Counted from the stretch's first letter, positions 47,854 to 56,545 are shown. The stretch: DNA of 64,000 nt from Clostridium sp. KNHs214 (GCF_000744935.1 NZ_JQMW01000011.1:868001-932000); one strand, 5' to 3'. Notes: generated by a model from the sequence alone, not told the origin. Program-made: numbers and translations.

Positions 47854-47985
47854 TTATATCATAAATTATTTATTTGAATGTGCCTAAGCAATACTAATGG
47901 TTTGAGCTACCTATAGCTTTATACCAAATCAAGTTTACAGTTTTCATAAAAACCTATTTTCAAATTTCAGAAAGAGGTGATTACT

Positions 47986-48639
47986 TTGTTAAAAGACATA
48001 AAAGCTGCTATATTTGACATGGACGGAACTTTAATAGATTCTATGTGGATTTGGTCTAAAATTGATCAAGAGTACTTAAAGAAAAGAGGTCTCCCTGTGC
48101 CAAAAGACTTAAAAGCCTCTATAGAACATTTAACTTTTGAAGAAGCAGCCACTTATTTTAAAAATAAATTTAATATTGAAGACTCCATAGACCAAATAAT
48201 GGACGAATGGAACAAAATGGCTTATGATGAATATATGTTTAACGTAACCCTTAAGCCTGGTGCAAAAGAATATTTAGAAGCTTTAAAAGCTATGAACATT
48301 AAAATTGGACTAGCTACTAGTAATAATAGAATTCTTTTAGAAGCTGCATTGAAGAAAAATCATATATACCATTTTTTTGATGCCATATGTACCACAGATG
48401 AAGTAAGCAGGGGCAAACAATTTCCAGATATATACCTTTTAACCGCTAGCAGACTCCAGATAGCTCCAGAGCACTGTATAGTTTTTGAAGATATATTACC
48501 CGCTGTTCAAGGAGCTAAATCTGCTGGGATGAAAGTTGTAGCTATACATGATTCTTTTTCTGAAAATCAAAAGGAAATGTTAATTAAAGAAGCTGACAAA
48601 TATATACACACCTATGAAGAATTACTAAAAGTTGTCTAA
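47986..48639 (+). CDS. HAD-superfamily hydrolase, beta-phosphoglucomutase-like
   Basis: A 217-residue HAD phosphatase of subfamily IA. The nucleophile motif is AIFDMDGTLIDS at residues about 7-18. Motif II is in GLATSNNRILLEAAL, and motif III/IV are K...PDIYLLTASRL and IVFEDILPAVQGAKSAGM. The substrate is unknown; sugar phosphates are typical. The start is TTG 47986, 6 nt after AGAGGTG; a GTG nine bases earlier is part of that RBS. It lies 102 bp right of the repeat-bounded unit. Confidence 0.88.
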   Translation: MLKDIKAAIFDMDGTLIDSMWIWSKIDQEYLKKRGLPVPKDLKASIEHLTFEEAATYFKNKFNIEDSIDQIMDEWNKMAYDEYMFNVTLKPGAKEYLEALKAMNIKIGLATSNNRILLEAALKKNHIYHFFDAICTTDEVSRGKQFPDIYLLTASRLQIAPEHCIVFEDILPAVQGAKSAGMKVVAIHDSFSENQKEMLIKEADKYIHTYEELLKVV

Positions 48640-48649
48640 TATAACCTAT

Positions 48650-48700
48650 AATATAACCTCTCTTACACATTTTAAAATATAAGGGTGGTTATATTTATTA
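48650..48700 (+). terminator. Terminator of the HAD gene
   Basis: A stem AATATAACCTCTCTTA/TAAGGGTGGTTATATT (one mismatch) lies 10 bp after the stop. The tail TATTATATT is only weakly T-rich. Confidence 0.5.
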
Positions 48701-48749
48701 TATTAATCAAATAAATATAATAAAGAATCCTTTATTAGGGGGAGTTTTT

Positions 48750-49193
48750 TTGGTTTTTCTTTTCTTAATGCTACTAATATCTTTAGGAGGCAATGCCTAT
48801 ACTATATTTACATTTTCGAAGAAGAATGATATTTTAAAAAAACAGCTAATTCTACTTTCAAGGCAAAACGATGCTTTGAGAAGCAAACTAACTGAATTAT
48901 ATCCCAAAAGACCTATAAATATATCTTATACCATTCCTAAATACAAGTGGGGAGTTATACAAAAGGGAGCTACATTGTACATCTCCCCATTAGAAAGTTC
49001 TCTAGAAATTATCACTTTTAAAGAAGATACTAAAGTATATATATTGGATGGAGCTAAAGTGGATTCGGAAAATTGGTTTTATATATGTTTAGATGCATCA
49101 GATTCTACCACCACCAAAGGTTGGATTAAAGAAAACTATATATCATTAGTTAATGAAGACCTTTCAAGTAATATATACAATGGAACACTTTAA
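48750..49193 (+). CDS. Membrane-anchored SH3-like domain protein
   Basis: A 147-residue protein with an N-terminal membrane helix (FLFLMLLISLGGNAYTIF), a short coiled coil (KKNDILKKQLILLSRQND) and a C-terminal domain (about 62-135). The C-terminal domain fits a bacterial SH3 fold (GATLYISPLESS, WFYICLDAS, KGWIKENYIS). Such domains often bind peptidoglycan or cell-surface targets; the role here is unknown. The start is TTG 48750 after AGGGGGAG. A bidirectional terminator follows. Confidence 0.72.
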   Translation: MVFLFLMLLISLGGNAYTIFTFSKKNDILKKQLILLSRQNDALRSKLTELYPKRPINISYTIPKYKWGVIQKGATLYISPLESSLEIITFKEDTKVYILDGAKVDSENWFYICLDASDSTTTKGWIKENYISLVNEDLSSNIYNGTL

Positions 49194-49219
49194 AATAAAG
49201 ATTTTTCACATATCAACGC

Positions 49220-49254
49220 AAATAAAAATCTGCTTTTAAAGCAGATTTTTATTT
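49220..49254. terminator. Bidirectional terminator between convergent genes
   Basis: The palindrome AAATAAAAATCTGCTTT/AAAGCAGATTTTTATTT (17-bp stem) lies between the convergent SH3-protein and comB genes and overlaps the comB stop. T runs exist in both directions. Confidence 0.85.
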
Positions 49255-49974
49255 ACTTTTATATAGCCCATTATGTATATATCCTTTTCCATATTCTGGA
49301 ACCATACCGATTATATCCTTGCTACAGCAATATTTAAGATCCTCTTGTAAACCTAATTCTTTAAGTCTATTATAATGCTTCGCCTCTTTAATGAAATCTA
49401 TAACATTATTATTACGCTGATATATATAATGGGCTGTTTTAGCTATATCTGTCATCTCTACCTCAACACAATCCCTTATACACTGTATTATATATCCCCC
49501 ACATATAAAGTCATCCATAGAGAACTCACCAGCAGTTCCAGAATTAACTATAACCAAATCATTGTTTATCTCTAGAACTCTTTTAGCTACCGCTTTAGCA
49601 TTTAACATTGCACCTATTAAAATATTATTTGCATGTATACATGCATTTATAGCCCTAGTACCATTGCTAGTAGTCATAACTAGCACTTTATCTTTTGCAA
49701 CATCCTTTTTGTAATCCAACGGAGAATTAGAAAAATCGAATCCATCTATTTTAACAGCATTTCTTTCTCCTCCAAGTATGCATGGCTCTTTACTATTCTT
49801 AGCTATCTTTTTAGCTTCTTCTACTGTAAGTACTGGAATGACCTTCTTACATCCATTATTAAGTGCTGTAGTTATAACAGATGTAGCTCTTAACATATCT
49901 ATTACCACCACTGTTTTTCCTTTTATTTTTTCTTCCTTTATATCATTAGCAGATATTATTACATCTATTTTCAT
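49249..49974 (-). CDS. comB: 2-phosphosulfolactate phosphatase (ComB family)
   Basis: A 241-residue ComB-type phosphatase with [20 protein letters not shown] at the N-terminus, [28 protein letters not shown] and the Mg-binding [11 protein letters not shown]. In methanogens the family acts in coenzyme M synthesis. In clostridia the substrate is uncertain and coenzyme M is not expected, so the in vivo role is open. ATG 49974 follows GGGGG by 8 nt. It is 22 bp after the radical SAM gene upstream. Confidence 0.85.
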   Translation of the reverse strand: MKIDVIISANDIKEEKIKGKTVVVIDMLRATSVITTALNNGCKKVIPVLTVEEAKKIAKNSKEPCILGGERNAVKIDGFDFSNSPLDYKKDVAKDKVLVMTTSNGTRAINACIHANNILIGAMLNAKAVAKRVLEINNDLVIVNSGTAGEFSMDDFICGGYIIQCIRDCVEVEMTDIAKTAHYIYQRNNNVIDFIKEAKHYNRLKELGLQEDLKYCCSKDIIGMVPEYGKGYIHNGLYKSK

Positions 49975-49996
49975 TAGTAAATCCCCCACTTCTATT

Positions 49997-50914
49997 TTAA
50001 TAATTTATACCTTGATATATTTTTCTATCTTCTAAAGCTTTATCTATTCCATTTAAAACTTCCCACTTTTTAAGACTCCACATAGGGCCTATAAGTAAAT
50101 TCCTAGGCGCATCACCAGTAAGTCTATGTATTACCATATCCGGTGGCAATATGGTAATAGCCTCACAAATTAAATCTATATATTCCTCTTTTTCTAAAAA
50201 TATTAGTTTGCCCTGTTCATATAGTTTAACTAAAGGAGTATTCTTCATAAGATGAAGAAGATGAATTTTTATTCCCTGCACATCACAATTTGAAACGTAC
50301 TTTATGGTATTTAACATATCATCTTTAGTTTCTCCTGGAAGTCCAAATATGGTGTGTACAACCACATCTATATTTCTTTTTCTTAAATTGCAAACAGCTT
50401 CCTTAAAAACCTCTAATCTGTAACCTCTATTTATTAATTTAGAAGTGTTCTCATTAGAAGTCTGTAACCCTAGCTCCACCCATGTATAAACTTTTTTAGA
50501 AAACTCCTCTAGTAATGAAAGCACCTCTTCACCTAAACAATCAGGTCTAGTGGCTATAGCTAATCCTACAACACCTTCCATCCCTATGGCTTCTTCATAC
50601 TTTTTCCTAAGTACATTCACAGGCGCATATGTGTTAGTATACGACTGAAAGTATGCTATATATCTACCGTTCTTCCACTTATTATTCATCATATTTTTTA
50701 TATCTGCAAATTGATCACTAATGGAAATTTTTCTGTTTCCTGCAAAGTCTCCAGATCCTCTTTCACTACAATATATACAGCCTTTAGTACCAATAGTACC
50801 ATCTCTGTTGGGACATGAAAAACCTGCATCTAATGATATTTTAAATACCTTTTCACCAAATTTCTCTCTTAAAAAATAATTTAAGCTGTGATATCTTTTG
50901 TCTCCCCAAATCAT
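49997..50914 (-). CDS. Radical SAM protein, TIGR01212/YtqA family
   Basis: A 305-residue radical SAM protein with the family-typical cluster region [16 protein letters not shown] (C-x11-C-x2-C) near residues 29-44. [18 protein letters not shown] and [15 protein letters not shown] also match Elp3-like radical SAM proteins. The Bacillus relative YtqA is of uncertain function (tRNA or other modification proposed for relatives). RBS AAGGAAG. It lies between a lipoprotein gene and comB with 14-22 bp gaps, so the three form one transcript. Confidence 0.85.
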   Translation of the reverse strand: MIWGDKRYHSLNYFLREKFGEKVFKISLDAGFSCPNRDGTIGTKGCIYCSERGSGDFAGNRKISISDQFADIKNMMNNKWKNGRYIAYFQSYTNTYAPVNVLRKKYEEAIGMEGVVGLAIATRPDCLGEEVLSLLEEFSKKVYTWVELGLQTSNENTSKLINRGYRLEVFKEAVCNLRKRNIDVVVHTIFGLPGETKDDMLNTIKYVSNCDVQGIKIHLLHLMKNTPLVKLYEQGKLIFLEKEEYIDLICEAITILPPDMVIHRLTGDAPRNLLIGPMWSLKKWEVLNGIDKALEDRKIYQGINY

Positions 50915-50928
50915 GTTTTTCTTCCTTC

Positions 50929-52026
50929 CTAAATTCTATCAATTTTAAAATCCTTAAGATTTAATTTCCAATTTCCTATTAAATCTTTGTATTGTCCTTC
51001 CAAATTACCCTTGGGTAAAACTTGAAAATTTGCATTTTCTTTGTCAAAATAAGAAAACTGAATATCTACTTTATCTATAGGAAAACTATCTTCAAATTTT
51101 ACTGGAATAACTTTACCACTATCACTTTCATAAATTCTAATACATTTTGTACCGTTGGCTTTAGCATATTGAATCAAAATAAATTTTTCGTCCTGCGAAA
51201 AAACCATGTAATCCACAGTAGCATCCTTTATTATATCTAAATTAATTATTTCTTTTCCTATAGGTTTTTCCTTAACACCTTTAATTTTATCATTATCTGA
51301 TTGTTTTTCTCCACCTTCCGCACCCTTATCACCATTCTTGCTATTGCCTTGAACAGCTAAAGTTTCATCTATCAATATGGAAGCTGCATAAGCATCCTCA
51401 GCTTTAGTGGATACCAAAACCTTTGTACCATCAAAAGATATACTGGTATCATTAAAAATTTTACTTGGAACTTCCTGCTTATACATGCTGAGTTTATCCT
51501 CCTTGGGAAATGCAGATTTAGGCAGTTTTTCAATATCTATAACCAAATTAGTTTCAACATTACTTTTGTCCCTTATTCTAACTTCATCTCCATCTGAAAA
51601 TACTTCTTTTTGTGGAGTTATATTTACCTCTCCTATTTTATATCCATCTTTCTCTTTTATCACAGAAATCCTATACTCATCCAAACTAGTATAAGCGTTT
51701 TTTTCCCTAGTACTAATAGCTTTAACTTTGAAAATAGAGCTTTTTTCCATTTCAGATACATCTTCTATCCTATACCCTCTTACAATTATATCACTTTTTT
51801 TATAATTTCCCTGCTCTTTTATCATATCCTCAGTGTACAATTTTTTAACCCCATCATAATCTTTCATAATGAGTCCTCTCATATACCTATCCACTAAGTT
51901 AGAAGCTGCATTTGTATCAATCTTCTTATTTTGCTCTTGTGTGTTTAATTCTTTATTCTTGCATCCAACAATTGTAATACAAAGAAAACATAAAATTCCT
52001 ATTATAATTAAAAATCTTTTTTTCAC
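50929..52026 (-). CDS. Hypothetical lipoprotein
   Basis: A 365-residue secreted lipoprotein with signal FLIIIGILCFLCITIVGC and lipidated Cys near residue 22. An N-terminal region (about 45-140) with YMRGLIMKDYDGVKKLYTED looks like an NTF2/DUF4878-type fold. A Lys/Glu/Gly-rich linker with GAEGGEKQSDNDKIKG lies near residue 240. The C-terminal part has AEDAYAASILIDE and VDYMVFSQDEKFILIQYAK. I cannot name the family. The start is GTG 52026, 8 nt after AGGAG. It is upstream of the radical SAM gene. Confidence 0.6.
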   Translation of the reverse strand: MKKRFLIIIGILCFLCITIVGCKNKELNTQEQNKKIDTNAASNLVDRYMRGLIMKDYDGVKKLYTEDMIKEQGNYKKSDIIVRGYRIEDVSEMEKSSIFKVKAISTREKNAYTSLDEYRISVIKEKDGYKIGEVNITPQKEVFSDGDEVRIRDKSNVETNLVIDIEKLPKSAFPKEDKLSMYKQEVPSKIFNDTSISFDGTKVLVSTKAEDAYAASILIDETLAVQGNSKNGDKGAEGGEKQSDNDKIKGVKEKPIGKEIINLDIIKDATVDYMVFSQDEKFILIQYAKANGTKCIRIYESDSGKVIPVKFEDSFPIDKVDIQFSYFDKENANFQVLPKGNLEGQYKDLIGNWKLNLKDFKIDRI

Positions 52027-52130
52027 ATATATCACTCCTAATTCAAATAAGATATATTAATGTTCTATTTTAGTTTCCCAAATAAACATAATTTTAATTT
52101 ATTAAATCATTATTTTAATATAAATAATTA

Positions 52131-52287
52131 GGTACATGAAAAGAAATAACAATTCAAAGATGCTAGTATATTTTGTGTCAGACAAGGAAGTAGGTTCCGC
52201 CTTTGGTAAGACTGTCGATGGGTTCTGCTGACACAGTATGACGCAAAATAGACTAGCATACTGACTTATTATTTATTTGAATGTGCC
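52131..52287 (-). mobile_element. MITE-like hairpin element, copy C (inverted)
   Basis: A 157-bp copy in opposite orientation to A and B: left GGTACATGAAAAGAAATAAC, right ending GAATGTGCC. TTA repeats flank it (52128-52130, 52288-52290). The GGCACATTC end lies 6 bp from the Shine-Dalgarno GGAGGG of the next gene, as copy A does with pth. Confidence 0.8.
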
Positions 52288-52305
52288 TTACTTGGAGGGA
52301 TTTAG

Positions 52306-53352
52306 TTGAAAAAAAAATTTGCATTAATTTTTCAAATAGCAGCTGTTTTTATCGGTACCATAGTTGGAGCAGGTTTAGCTTCTGGTCAAGAAATCACTCA
52401 ATTTTTCACTACATACGGATACAAAAGTTTTTTAGGAATTATTTTCTGCTTCATAATTTACTCTTTTATGAGTAATGTAATAATAAAAATAAGCGTAAAA
52501 TATAACCTTTCATCCTACAACGAATTAATAAGTCTAGTAATGCCAAGTCATATTGGAAAATTTACTGATTTATTCACAGGATTTTTCATGATAAGTAGCT
52601 CAGCTATAATACTAGCTGGAAGTGGCGCACTATTTCATCAATACTTTAAAATTTCACCTTGGATAGGTATGGGCTTGATGATTCTCATATCCATAATCAC
52701 TCTTATGAAAGACACCCAAGGTCTTATTACCATAAATTCCTTTATAGTGCCATCACTAATAACAGTTATTATAACTATATTTTGCTTATACCTTATTTTT
52801 CACCAAGACATTTTTAATATTCAATATATAAAAGCTATAGAAACCTATAAAAAGCCTTGGCTAGTGTCCGCTCTACTATACGGAGGATTTAATATACTTT
52901 GTTGCACTGGTGTTTTAGTTCCCTTAAGCAGTGAAGTTAAAGAAACTAAGTCTCTATGTATTGGTTGTACTTTAGGTGCTGCAGCCTTGACCCTTTTATG
53001 TTTTATGATAAATTTAATGCTTCTTTTAAATATTCCATATATTTTTCAATACGATATACCACTTTTATACATTGCATATCCTTTTGGAAAGGGATTACAG
53101 CTAGTTTTACTTATAATAATATTTTTTGAAATGTTCTCAACAGAAGTATCTGATATATATAGTGTAGCAAAAACTTTAAAATTTAAATTTAATATTCCAT
53201 ATAAAGCAGCTGTATTACTAATATTATGTATAACTGTACCTATGGCAAGAGTAGGCTTTAAAAACTTAATTACTTTTTTATATCCTGCCTTTGGTGCCTT
53301 AAGCCTGATCTTTACAATATATTGTATAAGGTTTTATAGGAAAAACATTTAA
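52306..53352 (+). CDS. YkvI-family membrane protein (APC-like transporter)
   Basis: A 348-residue protein with about ten membrane helices. The N-terminus AAVFIGTIVGAGLASGQEIT is the hallmark of YkvI-like members of the APC/LeuT superfamily, with a broken first helix at GTIVGAGLASG. It is a probable secondary transporter with unknown substrate. The start is TTG 52306, 6 nt after GGAGGG. The 5' region up to 6 bp before the RBS is MITE copy C, so its promoter was either replaced or lies inside the element. Confidence 0.8.
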   Translation: MKKKFALIFQIAAVFIGTIVGAGLASGQEITQFFTTYGYKSFLGIIFCFIIYSFMSNVIIKISVKYNLSSYNELISLVMPSHIGKFTDLFTGFFMISSSAIILAGSGALFHQYFKISPWIGMGLMILISIITLMKDTQGLITINSFIVPSLITVIITIFCLYLIFHQDIFNIQYIKAIETYKKPWLVSALLYGGFNILCCTGVLVPLSSEVKETKSLCIGCTLGAAALTLLCFMINLMLLLNIPYIFQYDIPLLYIAYPFGKGLQLVLLIIIFFEMFSTEVSDIYSVAKTLKFKFNIPYKAAVLLILCITVPMARVGFKNLITFLYPAFGALSLIFTIYCIRFYRKNI

Positions 53353-53522
53353 ATTTTTATATTAATCCTTATGCTCCATTGAACAAATGTTCTTTTAATA
53401 TAACAATGTAAAATCTAAAATGGTCAATTGTTAATTATCATTTTAAATTGAAATTACACAGGGATTTTTTTAATTTATATTTTTTTAAAAAACTCTTCAA
53501 TTGCTTATAAAACTAAAATTTA

Positions 53523-53531
53523 CATGCTATA
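53523..53531 (+). promoter_or_regulatory. Extended -10 promoter of the radical SAM gene
   Basis: TGCTATAAT (TGN plus perfect -10) lies 54 bp upstream of the start codon. No good -35 is present at normal spacing. The rest of 53353-53584 shows nothing else. Confidence 0.45.
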
Positions 53532-53584
53532 ATTACAAAGTACAATAGTAAGTTTAAACTTTCTTTATTATGAGGTGTTTTAGT

Positions 53585-54484
53585 ATGATAAATTTACTTA
53601 AAAATTGTAAACTTTGTCCAAGAAATTGTGATGTAAATAGATTAGAGGGGCAATTAGGATTTTGTAAAAGTAGTGAAAATATTAAATTAGCTAAAGTTTC
53701 TCTGCACCCCTGGGAGGAACCCTGTGTATCTGGGAAAAACGGCTCTGGTACGGTATTCTTTTCTAACTGTAATTTGAGATGCGTCTTTTGCCAAAATCAC
53801 AACATAAGCCAAGAATCCAAAGGGAAAGAAGTGTCTATAAATAGGTTAAGTAGCATATTTTTAGAACAACAAAAAAAAGGAGCACACAATATAAATCTAG
53901 TAACTCCAACTCAATATGTTCCTCAAATAATAGAAGCACTTAAAATGGCCAAAACTAATGGTCTCACTATACCTATACTTTATAATTCTAATGGATATGA
54001 AAACATAGAAACCATAGAATCCCTAAAAGGGTATATAGATGTATATTTGCCGGATCTTAAATATTTCAATGACAAATATGCCATAAAATACTCCTGTGCA
54101 AAAGACTATTTTTCTAAGGCTTCAAAAGCCATTGAACATATGGTAGCTCAAGTTGGGAAAACTAAATTAGATGGCGAAGGGCTTATTAAAAAAGGCGTCA
54201 TCATAAGACATCTAATGCTACCTGGACTTTTATTTGATTCAAAAAAGATAATAGATTATATATATGCTACTTTTGGAGATGATGTTTATATCAGTCTCAT
54301 GAATCAATATACCCCCATGTTTAATGCCTGCAAATACACTGAAATAAATAAACCTTTAAATCCTAAGCATTACGATGCCTTAATAGATTACTGCTTAGAA
54401 TTAGGCATTACCAAAGCATTTATTCAAGGTGAAGGAACCTCCACACCAGAATTCACTCCAGACTTTGATTTGTCGGGAATATAA
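53585..54484 (+). CDS. Radical SAM protein, pyruvate formate-lyase activase-like
   Basis: A 299-residue protein with an N-terminal cysteine cluster (CKLCPRNCDVNR, GFCKSS) and the radical SAM site CNLRCVFCQNHNIS (C-x3-C-x2-C) near residues 64-77. The SAM-binding strand is NINLVTPTQYV, and YLPDLKYFNDKYA and LMNQYTPM follow. This matches PflA-like proteins of the YfkA/MJ0103 kind that often lack a known target. No glycyl-radical enzyme is nearby. ATG 53585 follows GAGGTG by 7 nt; an upstream ATG overlaps the RBS. Confidence 0.85.
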   Translation: MINLLKNCKLCPRNCDVNRLEGQLGFCKSSENIKLAKVSLHPWEEPCVSGKNGSGTVFFSNCNLRCVFCQNHNISQESKGKEVSINRLSSIFLEQQKKGAHNINLVTPTQYVPQIIEALKMAKTNGLTIPILYNSNGYENIETIESLKGYIDVYLPDLKYFNDKYAIKYSCAKDYFSKASKAIEHMVAQVGKTKLDGEGLIKKGVIIRHLMLPGLLFDSKKIIDYIYATFGDDVYISLMNQYTPMFNACKYTEINKPLNPKHYDALIDYCLELGITKAFIQGEGTSTPEFTPDFDLSGI

Positions 54485-54513
54485 AAAATATATTGTAACA
54501 CAGTACATTGAAG

Positions 54514-54744
54514 AAAAATCTGATTTTAATTCCGTAATAAATGTGTAATTTGGGACTGTTCACAATACGCCAAGAACTTCTAAATGCCCCACAGTTAAAG
54601 CCCCTAAAGCTTTCAAACTCACTCGTTCCTCGTTCAAACATGAAAGCTTCTTAACGGGTCTTTAACTGTGAGGCATAAGAAGTTCTAAGGCTAGTTCAAT
54701 AGTCCCCAATTCCACATTTATTACTACATTAAAATCAGATTTTT
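54514..54744. repeat. 231-bp imperfect palindrome
   Basis: The left arm starts AAAAATCTGATTTTAAT (54514-54530), and its exact inverse ends the right arm (54728-54744). Between them the arms continue to match imperfectly: GTAATAAATGTG, AAGAACTTCT, CCACAGTTAAAG and AAGCTTTCA each occur once per arm, meeting near 54629. It lies 29 bp after the radical SAM stop. It is non-coding; a short minus-strand open frame here is an artefact of the repeat. Confidence 0.8.
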
Positions 54745-55056
54745 AGTTTAATATATTTATGATTGGAGAGGAGAAGCCTACTAAAGGATGATTTTCCTCC
54801 GCTACGCTATGGAAAATCTTTAATTTATAAGATAAATAAAAAGGCGCACATAATCTTTTTTAGACGTAGCCTTTCGTTTATCCCTAATCCTTAGTTACTA
54901 ATACTTTTCTGATTAATTGTGAGATATAATTATTAACTTTGATTATATACTAGTGAATAATTTATTATGAAACTACAATGATAGGTAATAGTTAATATAC
55001 TTTGCCATAAGGCTAAGGTTTGTATAAACCTTAAATTTGTAGGGTAGACCAGGTAC

Positions 55057-55219
55057 GAGGTAATAAGTAAGAAGTAATAGTTAAGGATAAAACTCAAAGA
55101 GTTTTTTATAATTAATTTATGAATAAGTAACAAGAGAACAACTAGTAAAAGTGAGAGCTCTTGAAAAAGTTCAGCTTTGCTGAATTTTCACCATAACTCT
55201 TACTTCTTAGTTATTACCT
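55057..55219. repeat. Inner inverted repeat of the island
   Basis: GGTAATAAGTAAGAAGTAA...AAAACTC (55057-55095) is matched by the inverse of 55182-55219 (GGTAATAACTAAGAAGTAA...AAAATTC) with a few changes. Small hairpins AAAACTC/GAGTTTT and TTCAGC/GCTGAA lie at the inner edges of the arms. Confidence 0.6.
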
Positions 55220-55346
55220 ATTACTTATCTACAAATTCTTAATTTATCTAACAATTAAAGTTATATATTCTTATATATAAATCCTAATGATACCTATGTA
55301 TTTAGGCTGGCTACCGCCAATAAAAGATTTTAAAGCGCATAAAATA

Positions 55347-55388
55347 AAAGATATAACTACTTCATTTAATGAAACAGTTATATCTTTT
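55347..55388 (-). terminator. Hairpin downstream of the lipase gene
   Basis: A 13-bp perfect stem AAAAGATATAACT/AGTTATATCTTTT with an inner TTCAT/ATGAA stem. On the minus strand TTATTTTATG follows. It could terminate the lipase transcript, 80-120 bp past its stop. Confidence 0.5.
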
Positions 55389-55467
55389 CCCACTATCCCA
55401 TTTATTTAATTAAAGATTTTCCATAACATAGTGGAGGAAAATCTTCCTTACCTAGCACTCTAGCCCA

Positions 55468-56397
55468 CTATAAATTGTGCCTATCGAGCCATCTTAATAC
55501 GTTCTCTATTACTTCCTCTCTATTAATTTCATTGAGCATCTCGTGTCTTCCATCTTTATAAAGCTTATATTCTAAATCCTTTATTCCTAAGCTTTTATAT
55601 GTGTTAACTAAATTCATAACGCCTTTTCCCGCCTTACCCACAGGATCTTTATCACCTGAAAAAATGTATATAGGCAGATCTTTTGGTACTTTTATAATTT
55701 CACTTTTACGTTGAATAAGCTTTAATCCATTTATAAAATCGTAAAAAAATCCGGCAGTAAATATTCCACCACAATATTCATCAGCTACATATTTGTCTAC
55801 TTCTTTTTCATCCCTGCTCAACCAGTCAAATTCAGTTCTATTGGGTTTAAAATCTTTATTGTACCCTCCAAAGGACAAATCATTTAACTTCTTACTTTTA
55901 TTACTTCTGCCTATTTTCCTAGTTTCTCTTTTTGCAATCCATGCTCCCACATCTAATATTAATCCTTGCTTTCCACAGCTACCAGAAAGTATAGCTCCAT
56001 TTATTTCTTCACTGTATAACTGTATATATCTTTGAGTTAAAAAGGAGCCCATACTATGACCTAAAATAAATATAGGTAAATCTTTATGTTGTTTTTTTAT
56101 ATAATCTGTTATTTGATGCATATCATCAACCATATTATTAAAACCATTTTCACCTAAGTCCCCTACTTTATCCACACACTGGGCAGTTTTGCCATGACCT
56201 CTATGGTCATTTGCATAGACGATATATCCTGCTTCCGTTAATTTATTTGCAAATCTTTTATATCTCTCTGCAGTTTCCGCCATGCCATGAGCTATTTGAA
56301 CAACTCCTGCAGGCTTTATATCTTCTTCTGGAAACCAATTGTATATAAAAATATTTAATCCTTTTTTCTCTTTGAAATTAAAAATTTTTTCTCTCAT
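55468..56397 (-). CDS. Alpha/beta hydrolase, monoacylglycerol lipase/lysophospholipase-like
   Basis: A 309-residue serine hydrolase of the Hydrolase_4 group. VVQIAHGMAETAERYKRFAN gives the oxyanion region, and YANDHRGHGKTAQ the next conserved block. The nucleophile Ser is in ILGHSMGSFLTQRY near residue 114, Asp in FSGDKDPVG and His in KDGRHEMLNE. No signal peptide, so it is cytoplasmic. The likely substrate is monoacylglycerol or lysophospholipid. The downstream glpK suggests a link to released glycerol, which is inference. RBS AGGGGAG. Confidence 0.85.
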   Translation of the reverse strand: MREKIFNFKEKKGLNIFIYNWFPEEDIKPAGVVQIAHGMAETAERYKRFANKLTEAGYIVYANDHRGHGKTAQCVDKVGDLGENGFNNMVDDMHQITDYIKKQHKDLPIFILGHSMGSFLTQRYIQLYSEEINGAILSGSCGKQGLILDVGAWIAKRETRKIGRSNKSKKLNDLSFGGYNKDFKPNRTEFDWLSRDEKEVDKYVADEYCGGIFTAGFFYDFINGLKLIQRKSEIIKVPKDLPIYIFSGDKDPVGKAGKGVMNLVNTYKSLGIKDLEYKLYKDGRHEMLNEINREEVIENVLRWLDRHNL

Positions 56398-56545
56398 ATA
56401 ATAATCTCCCCTTTAATTTGCAAAATCTTACCCTATATCACCAATATTTCCGTCGCCTTGATACTTTAATTACTCAACTTTCATGCATAGTTCTAGAGTC
56501 TATATTAGATAATCCTTATAATGCAAAGAATAAATATAAACAGAG

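Larger units (their letters stand above)
47203..47884 (+). mobile_element. 682-bp unit bounded by 17-bp inverted repeats and TAA direct repeats
   Basis: The left end GGCACATTCAAATAAAT (47203-47219) recurs exactly, inverted, at 47868-47884. TAA flanks both sides (47200-47202, 47885-47887). The terminal sequence is the same as the left end of the MITE family at 37782, 41642 and 52287. Inside lie a small membrane-protein gene with its terminator and tRNA-Pro with its own promoter and terminator. No transposase is present. Whether this moved as a unit or reflects two separate MITE remnants is unresolved. Confidence 0.5.
54790..55443. repeat. Palindromic island with outer 36-bp inverted repeats
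   Basis: GATTTTCC...AATCTTTAATT at 54790-54825 recurs inverted at 55408-55443 with three mismatches in 36. Each arm is itself a hairpin (GATTTTCC/GGAAAATC), a REP-like design. A second weaker pair lies inside (GCGC...AATCTTTT...TAGCC). Nested within are the inverted repeat 55057-55095/55182-55219 and the hairpin 55347-55388. No credible gene lies in 54485-55467. Confidence 0.65.

Noticed and set aside
47203-47884. An integrated element using tRNA-Pro as attachment site
   Set aside because: The tRNA is intact and no integrase or direct repeat of its 3' end is present. The boundaries are inverted repeats well outside the tRNA.
54485-54760. The 231-bp palindrome as an ordinary terminator of the radical SAM gene
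   Set aside because: The arms are far longer than terminators and imperfect over more than 100 bp. The strand-specific T run is weak, so it is treated as a repeat element, though it may also stop transcription.
54453-55133. Two 62-66-codon minus-strand open frames (54453-54641, 54933-55133)
   Set aside because: They lie within palindromic sequence, have no RBS, and the translated residues look like AT-rich or repeat-derived noise.
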